Shown: positions 1 to 6,875 of the stretch, piece after piece | Numbering within the stretch: the first letter of the stretch is position 1 | Layout of the letters: each line of letters begins with the position of its first letter | Source: JAYSRU01 sp043720875 | GTDB taxonomy: Bacteria > Bacteroidota > Bacteroidia > Flavobacteriales_D > Crocinitomicaceae | Direction of reading: 5' to 3' | Assembly (NCBI GenBank): GCA_043720875.1 | Contig: JAYSRU010000177.1 | Location: 1 to 11,156 of the forward strand | Length of the DNA: 11,156 nucleotides | The notes under the pieces: generated by a model | Database searches by the model: none | Told to the model about the DNA's origin: nothing | Seen by the model: only the letters and a program-made list of their open reading frames with translations | Position numbers and translations under genes: made by a program

Positions 1-1765
1 CAATAATTGCTTTCCATTGCGTTGGAGCCATGTTTGCAACTGCACCCATTAACAACCCACCAGCACTTCCTCCATTTGCATATTGTTTCTTCGGGTCTCC
101 ATAACCTGCAAGCGACAATCCTCTGCCGACATCAATAAAATCTGTAAAAGTATTTATTTTGTTCAGCCATTTCCCCTTCTGATACCAATCTTCACCCAGA
201 TCTCTTCCTCCTCGAATGTGCGCTATTGCATAGATAAAACCACGATCTAATAAACTTAAACGTGTAGCTGAGAAACTAGGAGGAATAATAACACCATATG
301 ATCCATAGCCATATTCAATCAGTGGAGCAGTTTTAAGATCGATATCTTTGCGGTAAACAATTGAAACTGGAATGTCTGTACCATCTGTTGCCTTAATCAT
401 AATTCGCTTTGAAATATAATTATCTGAGTCAAAGTTAGGGTTAGGGACTTTTCTTTCAAAAATAGTTGTTTGCTTTTTACTGTCCAAATTGATTTCAAAT
501 TGTTTTGACGGCACATTCAGCGATTGATAGGAATACCTTAATTCGTTATTGTTGAGGTTGTCAGAAATTAACATGCTTAACATATAGCAATTGGTTTTGA
601 AATTTAGAAATTCGGATTTAATCTCCGGAGTTGAAACGGTCGAAGCTATCTTGATATACCGAATATTGTCCATTCCGTTTTTTCGTTCTTCACTCACTAA
701 ATAGTCTTTTGTGAGCGTGAAATTTTCAATAAGATTATCCTTACTATGTGGAATTAACTCTTTCCAATTTGCCAAGTTTTTGTCAATGGATGGTGAAGTA
801 AGAACTCTGTTGTTTAATGCTCCAGAATTGGTTAATACTATCCAACCAGTGGGGTGATGTTCAGCAGCATAAATATGATCTTTTTTTCTAGGGAAGAAAA
901 CGGTGAGTTTGCTTTTAGGAAGATTTGCTGGGATTATTGAAGTTTCACTTGTCGTAGAACTTTGTGAATTAATATGAATGTACTCTCCAGAAATTCCCTT
1001 ATTGATATAGACTGAAAATAGATCATCATTTTCTTGAAAGATCAATTTATCATCAGCATTGGATGTTCCAAGTACATGTGAAAAAACTTGATACTCTCTT
1101 AATGTTTTCGGATCCTTTTTCACATAAAAAATGGTAGTATTGTCATTTGCCCAAACTGCATTTCCTGACGTATTATCAATTACATCGGTTAGGAATGTTT
1201 CAGAACCGTGCGCTCTAAATCGGATCCTCCATTTGTTTCTACCTAACACATCTTCAATCAACGCAACAAGTTTATTGTTGGGAGAAGGCTCAAAGCTTGC
1301 CATCGAATAAAAACTAGCACCTTTTGCGTAAGCGTTTTCATCAATAAAAACAGTTTTCTTATTCCCTTTTATTTCATATACGGTTGAATAATCTTCACCA
1401 TCTTTGTCAACAGATTGGTAGGTTTTGCCATTAAGTTCAACGGGCGCATAAGATTGATTTGGGTCAATATTTTTTTCAAACTCCGCTAGTAATAAATCTG
1501 TTAATGATTTATTCTGCTTAAAATAGCTCGAACTGTATTTGTTCTCCTCTGAAATATAATCCAAAACCTCTTTAGAATCGCGTTCATTCATCCAAAAATA
1601 TGGATCAATTCTACTAATCCCGTGCAACTCTAATGTGGTATCTTTTTTTAAGGCAACTGGTGTTTTCTCATCGAACTTTTCGGACATATTTTGTGTGTTT
1701 GTGGTACAGGAAGATAAAAAGCAAATTATACCAAGGGTATTAGTAATTGCATAAAAATTTTTCAT
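1..1765 (-). CDS. ptrB: Oligopeptidase B / prolyl oligopeptidase family (S9A) lipoprotein, C-terminus cut by window edge
   Basis: A serine peptidase that cleaves short peptides, in oligopeptidase B usually after basic residues. The reading frame is open for 588 codons from the ATG at 1765-1763 and leaves the window. The N-terminus has a short hydrophobic stretch ending in LSSC (Cys20), a lipobox, so it is probably a membrane-anchored envelope lipoprotein. DPYFWM at about residues 43-48 is the usual start of the propeller part. Toward the end come an EYGYGSYG motif, an RGG-x-x-LG-x-x-WY block, and the nucleophile motif GGSAGG with Ser567 (codon at 67-65). The catalytic Asp and His of the family lie C-terminal of this point and are off the window; a usual family length of about 700 residues fits. 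It is divergent from the gene at 1903. The family call is firm; oligopeptidase B versus a close S9A relative is less certain. Confidence 0.93.
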   Translation of the reverse strand, partial: MKNFYAITNTLGIICFLSSCTTNTQNMSEKFDEKTPVALKKDTTLELHGISRIDPYFWMNERDSKEVLDYISEENKYSSSYFKQNKSLTDLLLAEFEKNIDPNQSYAPVELNGKTYQSVDKDGEDYSTVYEIKGNKKTVFIDENAYAKGASFYSMASFEPSPNNKLVALIEDVLGRNKWRIRFRAHGSETFLTDVIDNTSGNAVWANDNTTIFYVKKDPKTLREYQVFSHVLGTSNADDKLIFQENDDLFSVYINKGISGEYIHINSQSSTTSETSIIPANLPKSKLTVFFPRKKDHIYAAEHHPTGWIVLTNSGALNNRVLTSPSIDKNLANWKELIPHSKDNLIENFTLTKDYLVSEERKNGMDNIRYIKIASTVSTPEIKSEFLNFKTNCYMLSMLISDNLNNNELRYSYQSLNVPSKQFEINLDSKKQTTIFERKVPNPNFDSDNYISKRIMIKATDGTDIPVSIVYRKDIDLKTAPLIEYGYGSYGVIIPPSFSATRLSLLDRGFIYAIAHIRGGRDLGEDWYQKGKWLNKINTFTDFIDVGRGLSLAGYGDPKKQYANGGSAGGLLMGAVANMAPTQWKAII

Positions 1766-1779
1766 AAAAGATATTTGTG

Positions 1780-1787
1780 CGAATATA
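1780..1787 (-). promoter_or_regulatory. Candidate -7 box (TATATTCG) for the oligopeptidase gene
   Basis: On the minus strand TATATTCG matches the Bacteroidota -7 consensus TAnnTTTG with one mismatch. It lies 14 nt before the ATG at 1765. I see no good TTG -33 element at the expected distance, so this is a weak call. Confidence 0.3.
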
Positions 1788-1890
1788 CAATTTGTTCTAT
1801 TATTTAGCATAATTTTTCATCTATTTGAAAGCTAGTTTGGCATTCCAAGTTTCACCGCATAAAAAGTTCAATTTTGTGATTAGAATTTTA

Positions 1891-1898
1891 TATCTTTG
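1891..1898 (+). promoter_or_regulatory. Candidate -7 box (TATCTTTG) for the MbnP-like operon
   Basis: TATCTTTG is a perfect match to the Bacteroidota TAnnTTTG element and ends only 4 nt before the ATG at 1903. A TTTG at 1873-1876 could be the -33 element, but the 14-nt spacing is shorter than usual. If the box is used, the transcript would start at or next to the start codon. Confidence 0.5.
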
Positions 1899-1902
1899 AA
1901 CT

Positions 1903-2868
1903 ATGAAGAAAACTTTGTTACTAATAATCGTTTTTGCCGAATTGAGTTTGTTTGCTCAAACTAATGTGAACCTTAAATTTCATTGGATGGCAAACAATGC
2001 GCCTTTTGTTTTGAATCAAAATTTCACAAATCAAGAAGGTAAAATCACTGTTGTTACGGATGTTGCGTTGTATTATAGTGCAATTCAGTTTGAGCATGAT
2101 GGTGCTGCAATGGGACAAGTTTTAGATACAGTTTTGTACGTTTCGGCAGCTAAAACAGATTTCAATTTGGGTCCACAGTTAGTTACAAATATTGAAAATA
2201 TTCATTTTGGAGTGGGGGTGCCGCTAGCATTAAATCATTTGGATATCTCTCTTTATGACAGCCACGAATCATTGAGTTATAAGCAACCCGCAATGCATTG
2301 GGGTTGGACAAGCGGTTATTTCTTTTTTGGAGTAATTGGAAAAGTAGATGCTGATAATAATGGAATACCCGAAACGACTTTTGAAATATTCACGTTAGAT
2401 GATCATAATTATACCAATTCAACCGTTGTTCCAACAATGCGCAATGAAGTAGATGGTTCGAAAACATGTCATATAGCTATTCACATTGACCAATGGTTGA
2501 AGAATATGGGACTTGAAACAATAGGATACTTGCATGGTGAATTCGGATTGAATGAAACGGTTATGGAAAATATTAATTTGTTTCCGGTTTTTCAAAATAT
2601 GCCAACAGCTTCTTTAGCTATACAAGACAAAATGGTTTCCGAGTTTTCTTGCATTTCAAAAGGATCAGCGATAGAATACAAGTGGGATAATGTGCTTAAT
2701 GCCAAATTAAAGGTTTCATTAATTGATGCCGCTGGAAAAAAAGTGTATGAAGATTATGTGACTGAATTTTCAGGGTCTAAAACAATTCAAGTTGGACCAG
2801 GAATTTATTTTCTAAATGTACAAAATGAAAAGGAGTTAATCTACGTTCAGAAAGTTCTAAATAATTAA
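1903..2868 (+). CDS. MbnP-like putative copper-binding protein with T9SS C-terminal sorting domain
   Basis: A 321-residue secreted protein with a signal peptide (residues 1-18, cleavage likely at FA|Q). Residues about 20-232 resemble the MbnP-like family: an N-terminal strand NVNLKFHW, an IHFGVGV segment near 100-106, then the hallmark MHWGWTSGY at 131-139, followed by a beta-rich region. In methanotrophs MbnP is the partner of the di-haem enzyme MbnH, which converts a tryptophan to kynurenine and so enables copper binding; Trp133, Trp135 and His132 are candidates here by position only. Residues about 248-321 have the pattern of a type A T9SS sorting domain: a hydrophobic strand, DAAGKKVYE, then GIYFLNVQ and a terminal VQKVLNN. 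The protein is therefore predicted to cross the outer membrane and be surface-attached or released. The di-haem gene follows after 1 nt. The fold assignment rests on motif recognition, not on a search. Confidence 0.82.
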   Translation: MKKTLLLIIVFAELSLFAQTNVNLKFHWMANNAPFVLNQNFTNQEGKITVVTDVALYYSAIQFEHDGAAMGQVLDTVLYVSAAKTDFNLGPQLVTNIENIHFGVGVPLALNHLDISLYDSHESLSYKQPAMHWGWTSGYFFFGVIGKVDADNNGIPETTFEIFTLDDHNYTNSTVVPTMRNEVDGSKTCHIAIHIDQWLKNMGLETIGYLHGEFGLNETVMENINLFPVFQNMPTASLAIQDKMVSEFSCISKGSAIEYKWDNVLNAKLKVSLIDAAGKKVYEDYVTEFSGSKTIQVGPGIYFLNVQNEKELIYVQKVLNN

Positions 2869-2869
2869 A

Positions 2870-3868
2870 ATGAGAAGCAAGAGAGCACCTTTTGCGCTAA
2901 CATTTCTTTGTATCTCGCTCTTTTTGCTAGTTGCTAGCAGGTGCTCAATTACTGGAGTAACCTCGAGTTTAGACGTTGCAGAAGTGCTGCACCCTAAAGA
3001 TAATCCTTCAAACGAGGAAAAAATAGCACTTGGTAAGGCGCTTTTCTTTGATAAAAGGTTGAGTCTAGATGAAACAATAGCCTGTGCTAGTTGCCATATT
3101 CCCAAATTGGCTTTTACGGATGGCATAGCTAAAAGTAAAGGTGTGTTTGGTAGAATAGGTACTCGAAATTCTCCGACTTTGATCAATGTTGGTTATCAAA
3201 AGACATTGATGTTTGATGGGGAGTTAAAAACATTAGAAATGCAGTCAATTGTGCCGATACAAGAGCACAATGAAATGGGGATGGATATGATCAATTTGAT
3301 AAAGAAATTGAGAGCTATACCTGAATATGAAAGCGCAGCTATGAAAATATTTGGAAAATCATTTGATCCATTTGTTTTAACAAGGGCTTTAGGGGCGTTT
3401 CAGCGAAGTCTGATTGCAATGGATTCTCCCTTTGATCAATATAGGACTGGAAACAAGAAAGCGATTAGCGCAGCGGCGATAAGAGGATGGAAGAATTTTT
3501 CTGAAAAATTGTATTGTGTTGAATGTCATAATGCGCCGCATTTTACCAATTTTGTAGTCGAAAATAATGGTTTGTATCTAGATTATGGATTGGATAAAGG
3601 AAGGTTTCGTATTCATGAAGACAGTGTTGATAATGGCATGTTTAAAGTGCCGACACTAAGGAATATTGCGCTTACTGCACCATATATGCATGACGGAAGT
3701 TTTTCGGATCTAGATCAGGTATTGAATCATTATGCAGCAGGAGGTAAAGGTCATATTAATCAAAGTAAAAAAATTAAGCCTTTCAGTATTTCAGCTAAAG
3801 AACGCGTAGAGTTGAAATTGTTTTTCTCTTCACTTACTGACACTGCGTATATGACTAGTTACAAATAA
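2870..3868 (+). CDS. MauG/MbnH-like di-haem cytochrome c peroxidase family protein
   Basis: A 332-residue exported di-haem enzyme of the bacterial CCP/MauG family. Two c-type haem sites are visible: CASCH at residues 72-76 and CVECH at 216-220. Other family marks are FTDG (82-85), GTRNSPTLIN (97-106), VPIQEHNEMG (128-137), and VPTLRNIALTAPYMHDGS (260-277). At the position where classical peroxidases carry a methionine ligand, this protein has Tyr288 (LNHYAAGG), the arrangement of MauG-type enzymes that form high-valent haem and oxidise a protein substrate. Residues 8-23 are hydrophobic, so it is exported; Cys25 follows but Arg24 makes the lipobox non-canonical. It begins 1 nt after the stop of the MbnP-like gene, so the two are almost certainly co-transcribed, and the MbnP-like protein is the obvious substrate. 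A plain hydrogen-peroxide-reducing role is the alternative. The haem motifs are certain; the MbnH role is inferred from context. Confidence 0.92.
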   Translation: MRSKRAPFALTFLCISLFLLVASRCSITGVTSSLDVAEVLHPKDNPSNEEKIALGKALFFDKRLSLDETIACASCHIPKLAFTDGIAKSKGVFGRIGTRNSPTLINVGYQKTLMFDGELKTLEMQSIVPIQEHNEMGMDMINLIKKLRAIPEYESAAMKIFGKSFDPFVLTRALGAFQRSLIAMDSPFDQYRTGNKKAISAAAIRGWKNFSEKLYCVECHNAPHFTNFVVENNGLYLDYGLDKGRFRIHEDSVDNGMFKVPTLRNIALTAPYMHDGSFSDLDQVLNHYAAGGKGHINQSKKIKPFSISAKERVELKLFFSSLTDTAYMTSYK

Positions 3869-3887
3869 TTTATCTTCACTTGTTGAT

Positions 3888-3903
3888 TGAAATGTGTATT
3901 TCA
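3888..3903. repeat. Short perfect inverted repeat after the di-haem gene
   Basis: TGAAAT-gtgt-ATTTCA is a 6-bp perfect palindrome with a 4-nt spacer, 20 nt after the di-haem gene stop. No T-tract follows, so it is not a typical terminator. It could be a weak mRNA 3' hairpin or chance in AT-rich DNA. Confidence 0.25.
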
Positions 3904-3972
3904 TCGTGTAAAATGCACTTTATGCCGAATATTTAACTTATTATCTTGTTTATGTTAAACAATTTTTATAAC

Positions 3973-3999
3973 TTGGCTATGCTAAAACTATAAACTTTG
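3973..3999 (+). promoter_or_regulatory. Candidate promoter for the sigma factor gene
   Basis: AAACTTTG at 3992-3999 matches TAnnTTTG except for the first base. A TTG at 3973-3975 lies 16 nt upstream and could be the -33 element. The box ends 4 nt before the ATG at 4004, giving a very short or absent leader. Confidence 0.4.
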
Positions 4000-4003
4000 T
4001 ATC

Positions 4004-4588
4004 ATGAACCAAAAGAACATGTACCACCAAGCCGAAGATAATTTGGCTAAGGAAGTGGTGTGGATTAATGAGGCGAAAGCCAATCCAGAAAAATTCGGAC
4101 CTCTGTACCGAAAATACTATCCAGAGATATTGCGTTATATAAAATTGCGGATATCAGATCAAGATCAAGCATTGGATATCACGTCACAAGTATTTCTAAA
4201 AGCTTTAAATAAGCTAAGCAGCTTTGAATATCGTGGTGTTCCTTTTGGAGCATGGTTATATCGAATTGCGAAAAGCGAATTGTATCAATCTTTTAGAGAT
4301 TCTAAAGCTCATTTAATGGTAAATGTTGAGAGCTGTCAGATTTTTGAAGCAATTGAGCAAGTAGATTTTGATCATGATCAATCAGATCAAAAATACCTTT
4401 TACAATGCCTTTCGAAATTGAGAGCCTCAGAGTTACGTTTGATCGAAATGCGGTTTTTTGAAAAACTTAGTTTTAAGGAAATGGGAGAATTGCTTGAGAT
4501 TAAGGAAAACAATGCTAAGGTAAAGACTTTTAGGGCTTTAGAAAAATTGAAATCTTTCTTTAAAGTGATGCACGCTGCGGCGGCTTAG
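4004..4588 (+). CDS. ECF-type sigma-70 family RNA polymerase sigma factor
   Basis: A 194-residue sigma factor of the size and layout of the ECF group: region 2 at about residues 32-102 and region 4 at about 130-185, with only a short linker and no region 1 or 3. Region 2 shows the core-binding and -10-binding pattern DQALDITSQVFLKAL followed by FGAWLYRIAKSEL. Region 4 shows a helix-turn-helix-like segment, LRLIEMRFFEKLSFKEMGEL, ending in NNAKVKTFRALEKLK. The C-terminus is a short Ala-rich tail. No anti-sigma factor gene lies beside it: the next gene downstream codes for an outer-membrane barrel and is separated by a terminator. Its targets cannot be read from the sequence. Autoregulation or control of the neighbouring envelope genes is possible but unsupported. 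Confidence 0.9.
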   Translation: MNQKNMYHQAEDNLAKEVVWINEAKANPEKFGPLYRKYYPEILRYIKLRISDQDQALDITSQVFLKALNKLSSFEYRGVPFGAWLYRIAKSELYQSFRDSKAHLMVNVESCQIFEAIEQVDFDHDQSDQKYLLQCLSKLRASELRLIEMRFFEKLSFKEMGELLEIKENNAKVKTFRALEKLKSFFKVMHAAAA

Positions 4589-4602
4589 CTTACTTTTTTA
4601 GG

Positions 4603-4657
4603 ATAAAAATACAACGAAGCGCTCGGCAAATAGTCGGGCCTTCGGTGCTATTTTTAT
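4603..4657. terminator. Strong hairpin terminator after the sigma factor gene
   Basis: CGAAG (4615-4619) pairs with CTTCG (4640-4644). After one bulged C, GCTCGGC (4621-4627) pairs with GTCGGGC (4633-4639) including two G-T pairs, around the loop AAATA. Flanking ATAAAAATA (4603-4611) and TATTTTTAT (4649-4657) are exact complements, so there is a U-rich tract on either strand. It begins 15 nt after the sigma factor stop. This is a good rho-independent terminator and could work in both directions. Confidence 0.8.
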
Positions 4658-4749
4658 TTCAGGTTATTGCGAAGATGTATACTTTTAAATATTCGATCAG
4701 AAGTATATTTTACTCGATGAACATAGTAATATGTTAATTATGTAAACTT

Positions 4750-4783
4750 TTTGGAAAGTATTGTAAATTATGTCGTAATTTTA
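4750..4783 (+). promoter_or_regulatory. Candidate promoter for the PorG-like gene
   Basis: TTTG at 4750-4753 and TAATTTTA at 4776-4783 (one mismatch to TAnnTTTG) are 22 nt apart, close to the Bacteroidota -33/-7 arrangement. The leader would be about 25 nt. The preceding terminator supports independent transcription of the gene at 4812. Confidence 0.4.
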
Positions 4784-4811
4784 CACAAGATTATATACAT
4801 AGATCAATAAA

Positions 4812-5750
4812 ATGAAATTACAACTCATAACTTTACTACTTTTATTAACTACAACGATTTCTGCTCAATATTCCAATTTCAACACTCAAAGAAACTGGTC
4901 ATTGAATAAAAAAGAAATTGGTTTTGGTTTCGGTGCAACTCAATTTTTGGGTGATCTTGGTGGAAGAAATAGAATCGGAACAGATTTTAGTTTGGCAGAT
5001 TTAGATCTTGCGGCTACTTCAATTATGGGTACTGTTGGATATAGATACAGATGGCATCCGTATTGGGCAACATCTTGTCGTTTTAGTGTTGGGCAATTAA
5101 AAGGAAGTGATAAAAATACGAATGAACTTATCCGTTCTAGTCGTAATCTATCTTTCAAATCACTTATCATAGATTATCAACAGAGAATCGAAATGATAAT
5201 TATTGCGAATGAAAAAGTGGGTAAGCGTTATTCTGTTCCTGGTTTAAAAGGAATGAAAAACAAAAACACTCAAGTTTATCTATTTACAGGTGTTGGTATG
5301 ACCTATTTTAATCCTAAAGGTGATTATAATGGTTCATGGGTTCCACTTAAACCATTGCAAACTGAAGGTAACGGTATGGCTGATGGAGCTAAGAAATATT
5401 CGGGAGTAACTGCAACAATTCCTTTTGGTATTGGGGCAAGAAGAGGAATGGGTAAAATGTGGAGAGTTGGAATTGAAGCGACATATGTTAAAACGTTTAC
5501 AGATTTTATAGATGACGTAAGTACGAAGTATTACGATCCAAATTTGTTGTCAAGTCCAGAGGCTAAATATTTCTCTAACCCGGCTAACAAAAATACAGGT
5601 TGGTTTGCTCCAGGGCAACAAAGAGGAGATAAAAATCTAGATGCATACTTTCAATTGAATGTTTTTATCTCGAAAAATATTACCTATAAAAATTACAGTA
5701 AATTACAACGTTGGGGTAAATGGAGAAAAGGATATAGATCTAAATTCTAA
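4812..5750 (+). CDS. Outer-membrane beta-barrel protein, PorG/DUF6089-like
   Basis: A 312-residue protein with a signal peptide (residues 1-19, cleavage near SAQ). The mature part alternates polar and aromatic residues as in membrane beta-strands: EIGFGFGATQFLGDLGG (35-51), IMGTVGYRYRWHPYWATSCRFSVG (71-94), a strand pair around 153-167, 198-209, 216-229, and a last strand near 278-293. The FLGDLGG start, the RNLSF segment (111-115), FIDDVSTKYYD (232-242) and the RGDKNLDAYF block (271-280) are the pattern I associate with the DUF6089 family, which includes the T9SS component PorG. After the last strand comes a basic tail rich in Lys, Arg and Trp, ending in Phe. It has its own likely promoter and terminator. 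It may be a T9SS accessory barrel, but Bacteroidota often carry several such paralogues, so a T9SS role is not established. Confidence 0.75.
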   Translation: MKLQLITLLLLLTTTISAQYSNFNTQRNWSLNKKEIGFGFGATQFLGDLGGRNRIGTDFSLADLDLAATSIMGTVGYRYRWHPYWATSCRFSVGQLKGSDKNTNELIRSSRNLSFKSLIIDYQQRIEMIIIANEKVGKRYSVPGLKGMKNKNTQVYLFTGVGMTYFNPKGDYNGSWVPLKPLQTEGNGMADGAKKYSGVTATIPFGIGARRGMGKMWRVGIEATYVKTFTDFIDDVSTKYYDPNLLSSPEAKYFSNPANKNTGWFAPGQQRGDKNLDAYFQLNVFISKNITYKNYSKLQRWGKWRKGYRSKF

Positions 5751-5766
5751 TTTGTTCAAAATATTT

Positions 5767-5804
5767 GAAAAAAACGAGGTGCTAAATGTTTAGCGCCTCG
5801 TTTT
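5767..5804 (+). terminator. Rho-independent terminator after the PorG-like gene
   Basis: CGAGGTGCTA (5775-5784) pairs with TAGCGCCTCG (5791-5800) over 10 bp with one G-T pair, around the 6-nt loop AATGTT. A run of As precedes it and TTTT follows, with more Ts after two Gs. The pyrD -7 box follows within 11 nt, so the terminator and next promoter are nearly fused. Confidence 0.85.
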
Positions 5805-5810
5805 GGTTTT

Positions 5811-5818
5811 TACCTTTG
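5811..5818 (+). promoter_or_regulatory. -7 box (TACCTTTG) for the pyrD operon
   Basis: TACCTTTG matches TAnnTTTG perfectly and ends 13 nt before the pyrD ATG. The -33 region would fall inside the upstream terminator hairpin, where no clear TTG is visible. Confidence 0.5.
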
Positions 5819-5831
5819 CGTAAAATATTAT

Positions 5832-6875
5832 ATGTATTCAATCCTCAAATTTTTCTTATTTAAAATGGACCCTGAAAAGGCGCACCATTTTACCTATTCG
5901 TTGCTTAAAACTGCATTCAAGATACCATTCTTTGCTGAAATTTGGCGCAAATTATTTGTGGTTAAAAATGTTGCCTTGGAAAGAAAATTGTTTGGACTTA
6001 CCTTTCCTAATCCTATTGGGTTGGCTGCTGGTTTTGATAAAGACGGCAAAATGTATAATGAATTGGCAGATTGCGGATTTGGCTTTATTGAAATCGGAAC
6101 GGTAACTCCAGTTGGCCAGCCAGGAAATCCAAAAAACAGATTATTCCGCCTCGTTGAGGATGAGGCTATTATCAATCGAATGGGTTTTAATAACGAAGGT
6201 GTTGCTGCAATGGTTGAAAGGTTGCGAAAAACTAAGCCTAACGTGATTATTGGAGGTAACATTGGTAAGAACAAAGAAACAAGTAATGAGAATGCGGTAA
6301 ATGATTACATGATTTGTTTTGAGGCGTTACATGAATGGGTGGATTATTTTGTTGTGAATGTTTCATCTCCAAATACGCCTAATCTAAGAGCATTACAAGA
6401 TAAAGAACCTCTAAAACAACTATTGCTAGCGTTGCAAGAAAAAAATCGCACAAAGCAGCAACAAAAGCCTATATTGTTGAAAATCGCACCTGATCTTACA
6501 AATGAACAACTTGACGATATTATTGATTTAGTGGCCGAGACGAAAATTGATGGTATAGTAGCAACAAATACTACCATAAGTCGAGAAGGCTTGAAACATC
6601 CTATTACATTAATTGATGCAATTGGAATGGGTGGTTTGTCTGGAAAGCCAGTTAAAAACAGATCTACTGAAGTAATTCGTTATTTAGCAAAAAAATCAAA
6701 CAAAAGCTTTCCAATCATTGGAGTGGGTGGAATTCACTCTGAGCAAGATGCGCTAGAGAAATTTGAGGCAGGTGCAGACTTAATCCAATTGTATACTGGT
6801 TTTATTTATGAAGGTCCAGGCTTGGTTAAACGGATCAATAAAGCACTAATCAAAGTTAATTTATCCAAAAAATGA
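5832..6875 (+). CDS. pyrD: Dihydroorotate dehydrogenase (quinone), class 2
   Basis: Oxidises dihydroorotate to orotate in pyrimidine synthesis, passing electrons through FMN to the quinone pool at the inner membrane. At 347 residues it has class 2 length, with the extra N-terminal helical part (about 1-45, including DPEKAHHF) that docks to the membrane and binds quinone. The FMN/active-site motifs are all present: NPIGLAAGFDKDG (60-72), EIGTVTPVGQPGNP (87-100), NRMGFNN (115-121), NVSSPNTPNLR (176-186) with Ser179 at the class 2 catalytic base position, KIAPDL (217-222), ATNTT (244-248), GGLSGKP (267-273), GVGGI (297-301), and a C-terminal QLYTGFIYEGP (319-329). No internal damage is seen. The ATG at 5832 gives the full N-terminal helix and lies just after a good -7 box. 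It is first in an operon and overlaps the next gene by 4 nt. Confidence 0.97.
   Translation: MYSILKFFLFKMDPEKAHHFTYSLLKTAFKIPFFAEIWRKLFVVKNVALERKLFGLTFPNPIGLAAGFDKDGKMYNELADCGFGFIEIGTVTPVGQPGNPKNRLFRLVEDEAIINRMGFNNEGVAAMVERLRKTKPNVIIGGNIGKNKETSNENAVNDYMICFEALHEWVDYFVVNVSSPNTPNLRALQDKEPLKQLLLALQEKNRTKQQQKPILLKIAPDLTNEQLDDIIDLVAETKIDGIVATNTTISREGLKHPITLIDAIGMGGLSGKPVKNRSTEVIRYLAKKSNKSFPIIGVGGIHSEQDALEKFEAGADLIQLYTGFIYEGPGLVKRINKALIKVNLSKK

Noticed and set aside
2857..3186. Minus-strand open frame opposite the di-haem gene
   Set aside because: It lies antisense to a gene with clear haem motifs, and its translation shows no domain; it is a shadow of the real frame.
1903..3868. A complete methanobactin locus
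   Set aside because: No precursor peptide, MbnB/MbnC-type biosynthesis genes or TonB receptor are visible; only the MbnP/MbnH-like pair is present.
4675..4737. Short open frame of about 20 codons between the sigma factor and the barrel gene
   Set aside because: Too short, with no promoter, coding bias or recognisable product; easily expected by chance in this DNA.
5894..6577. Minus-strand open frames opposite pyrD
   Set aside because: They are antisense to a complete, strongly conserved pyrD and have low-complexity Ser/Ile/Asn-rich translations without domains.
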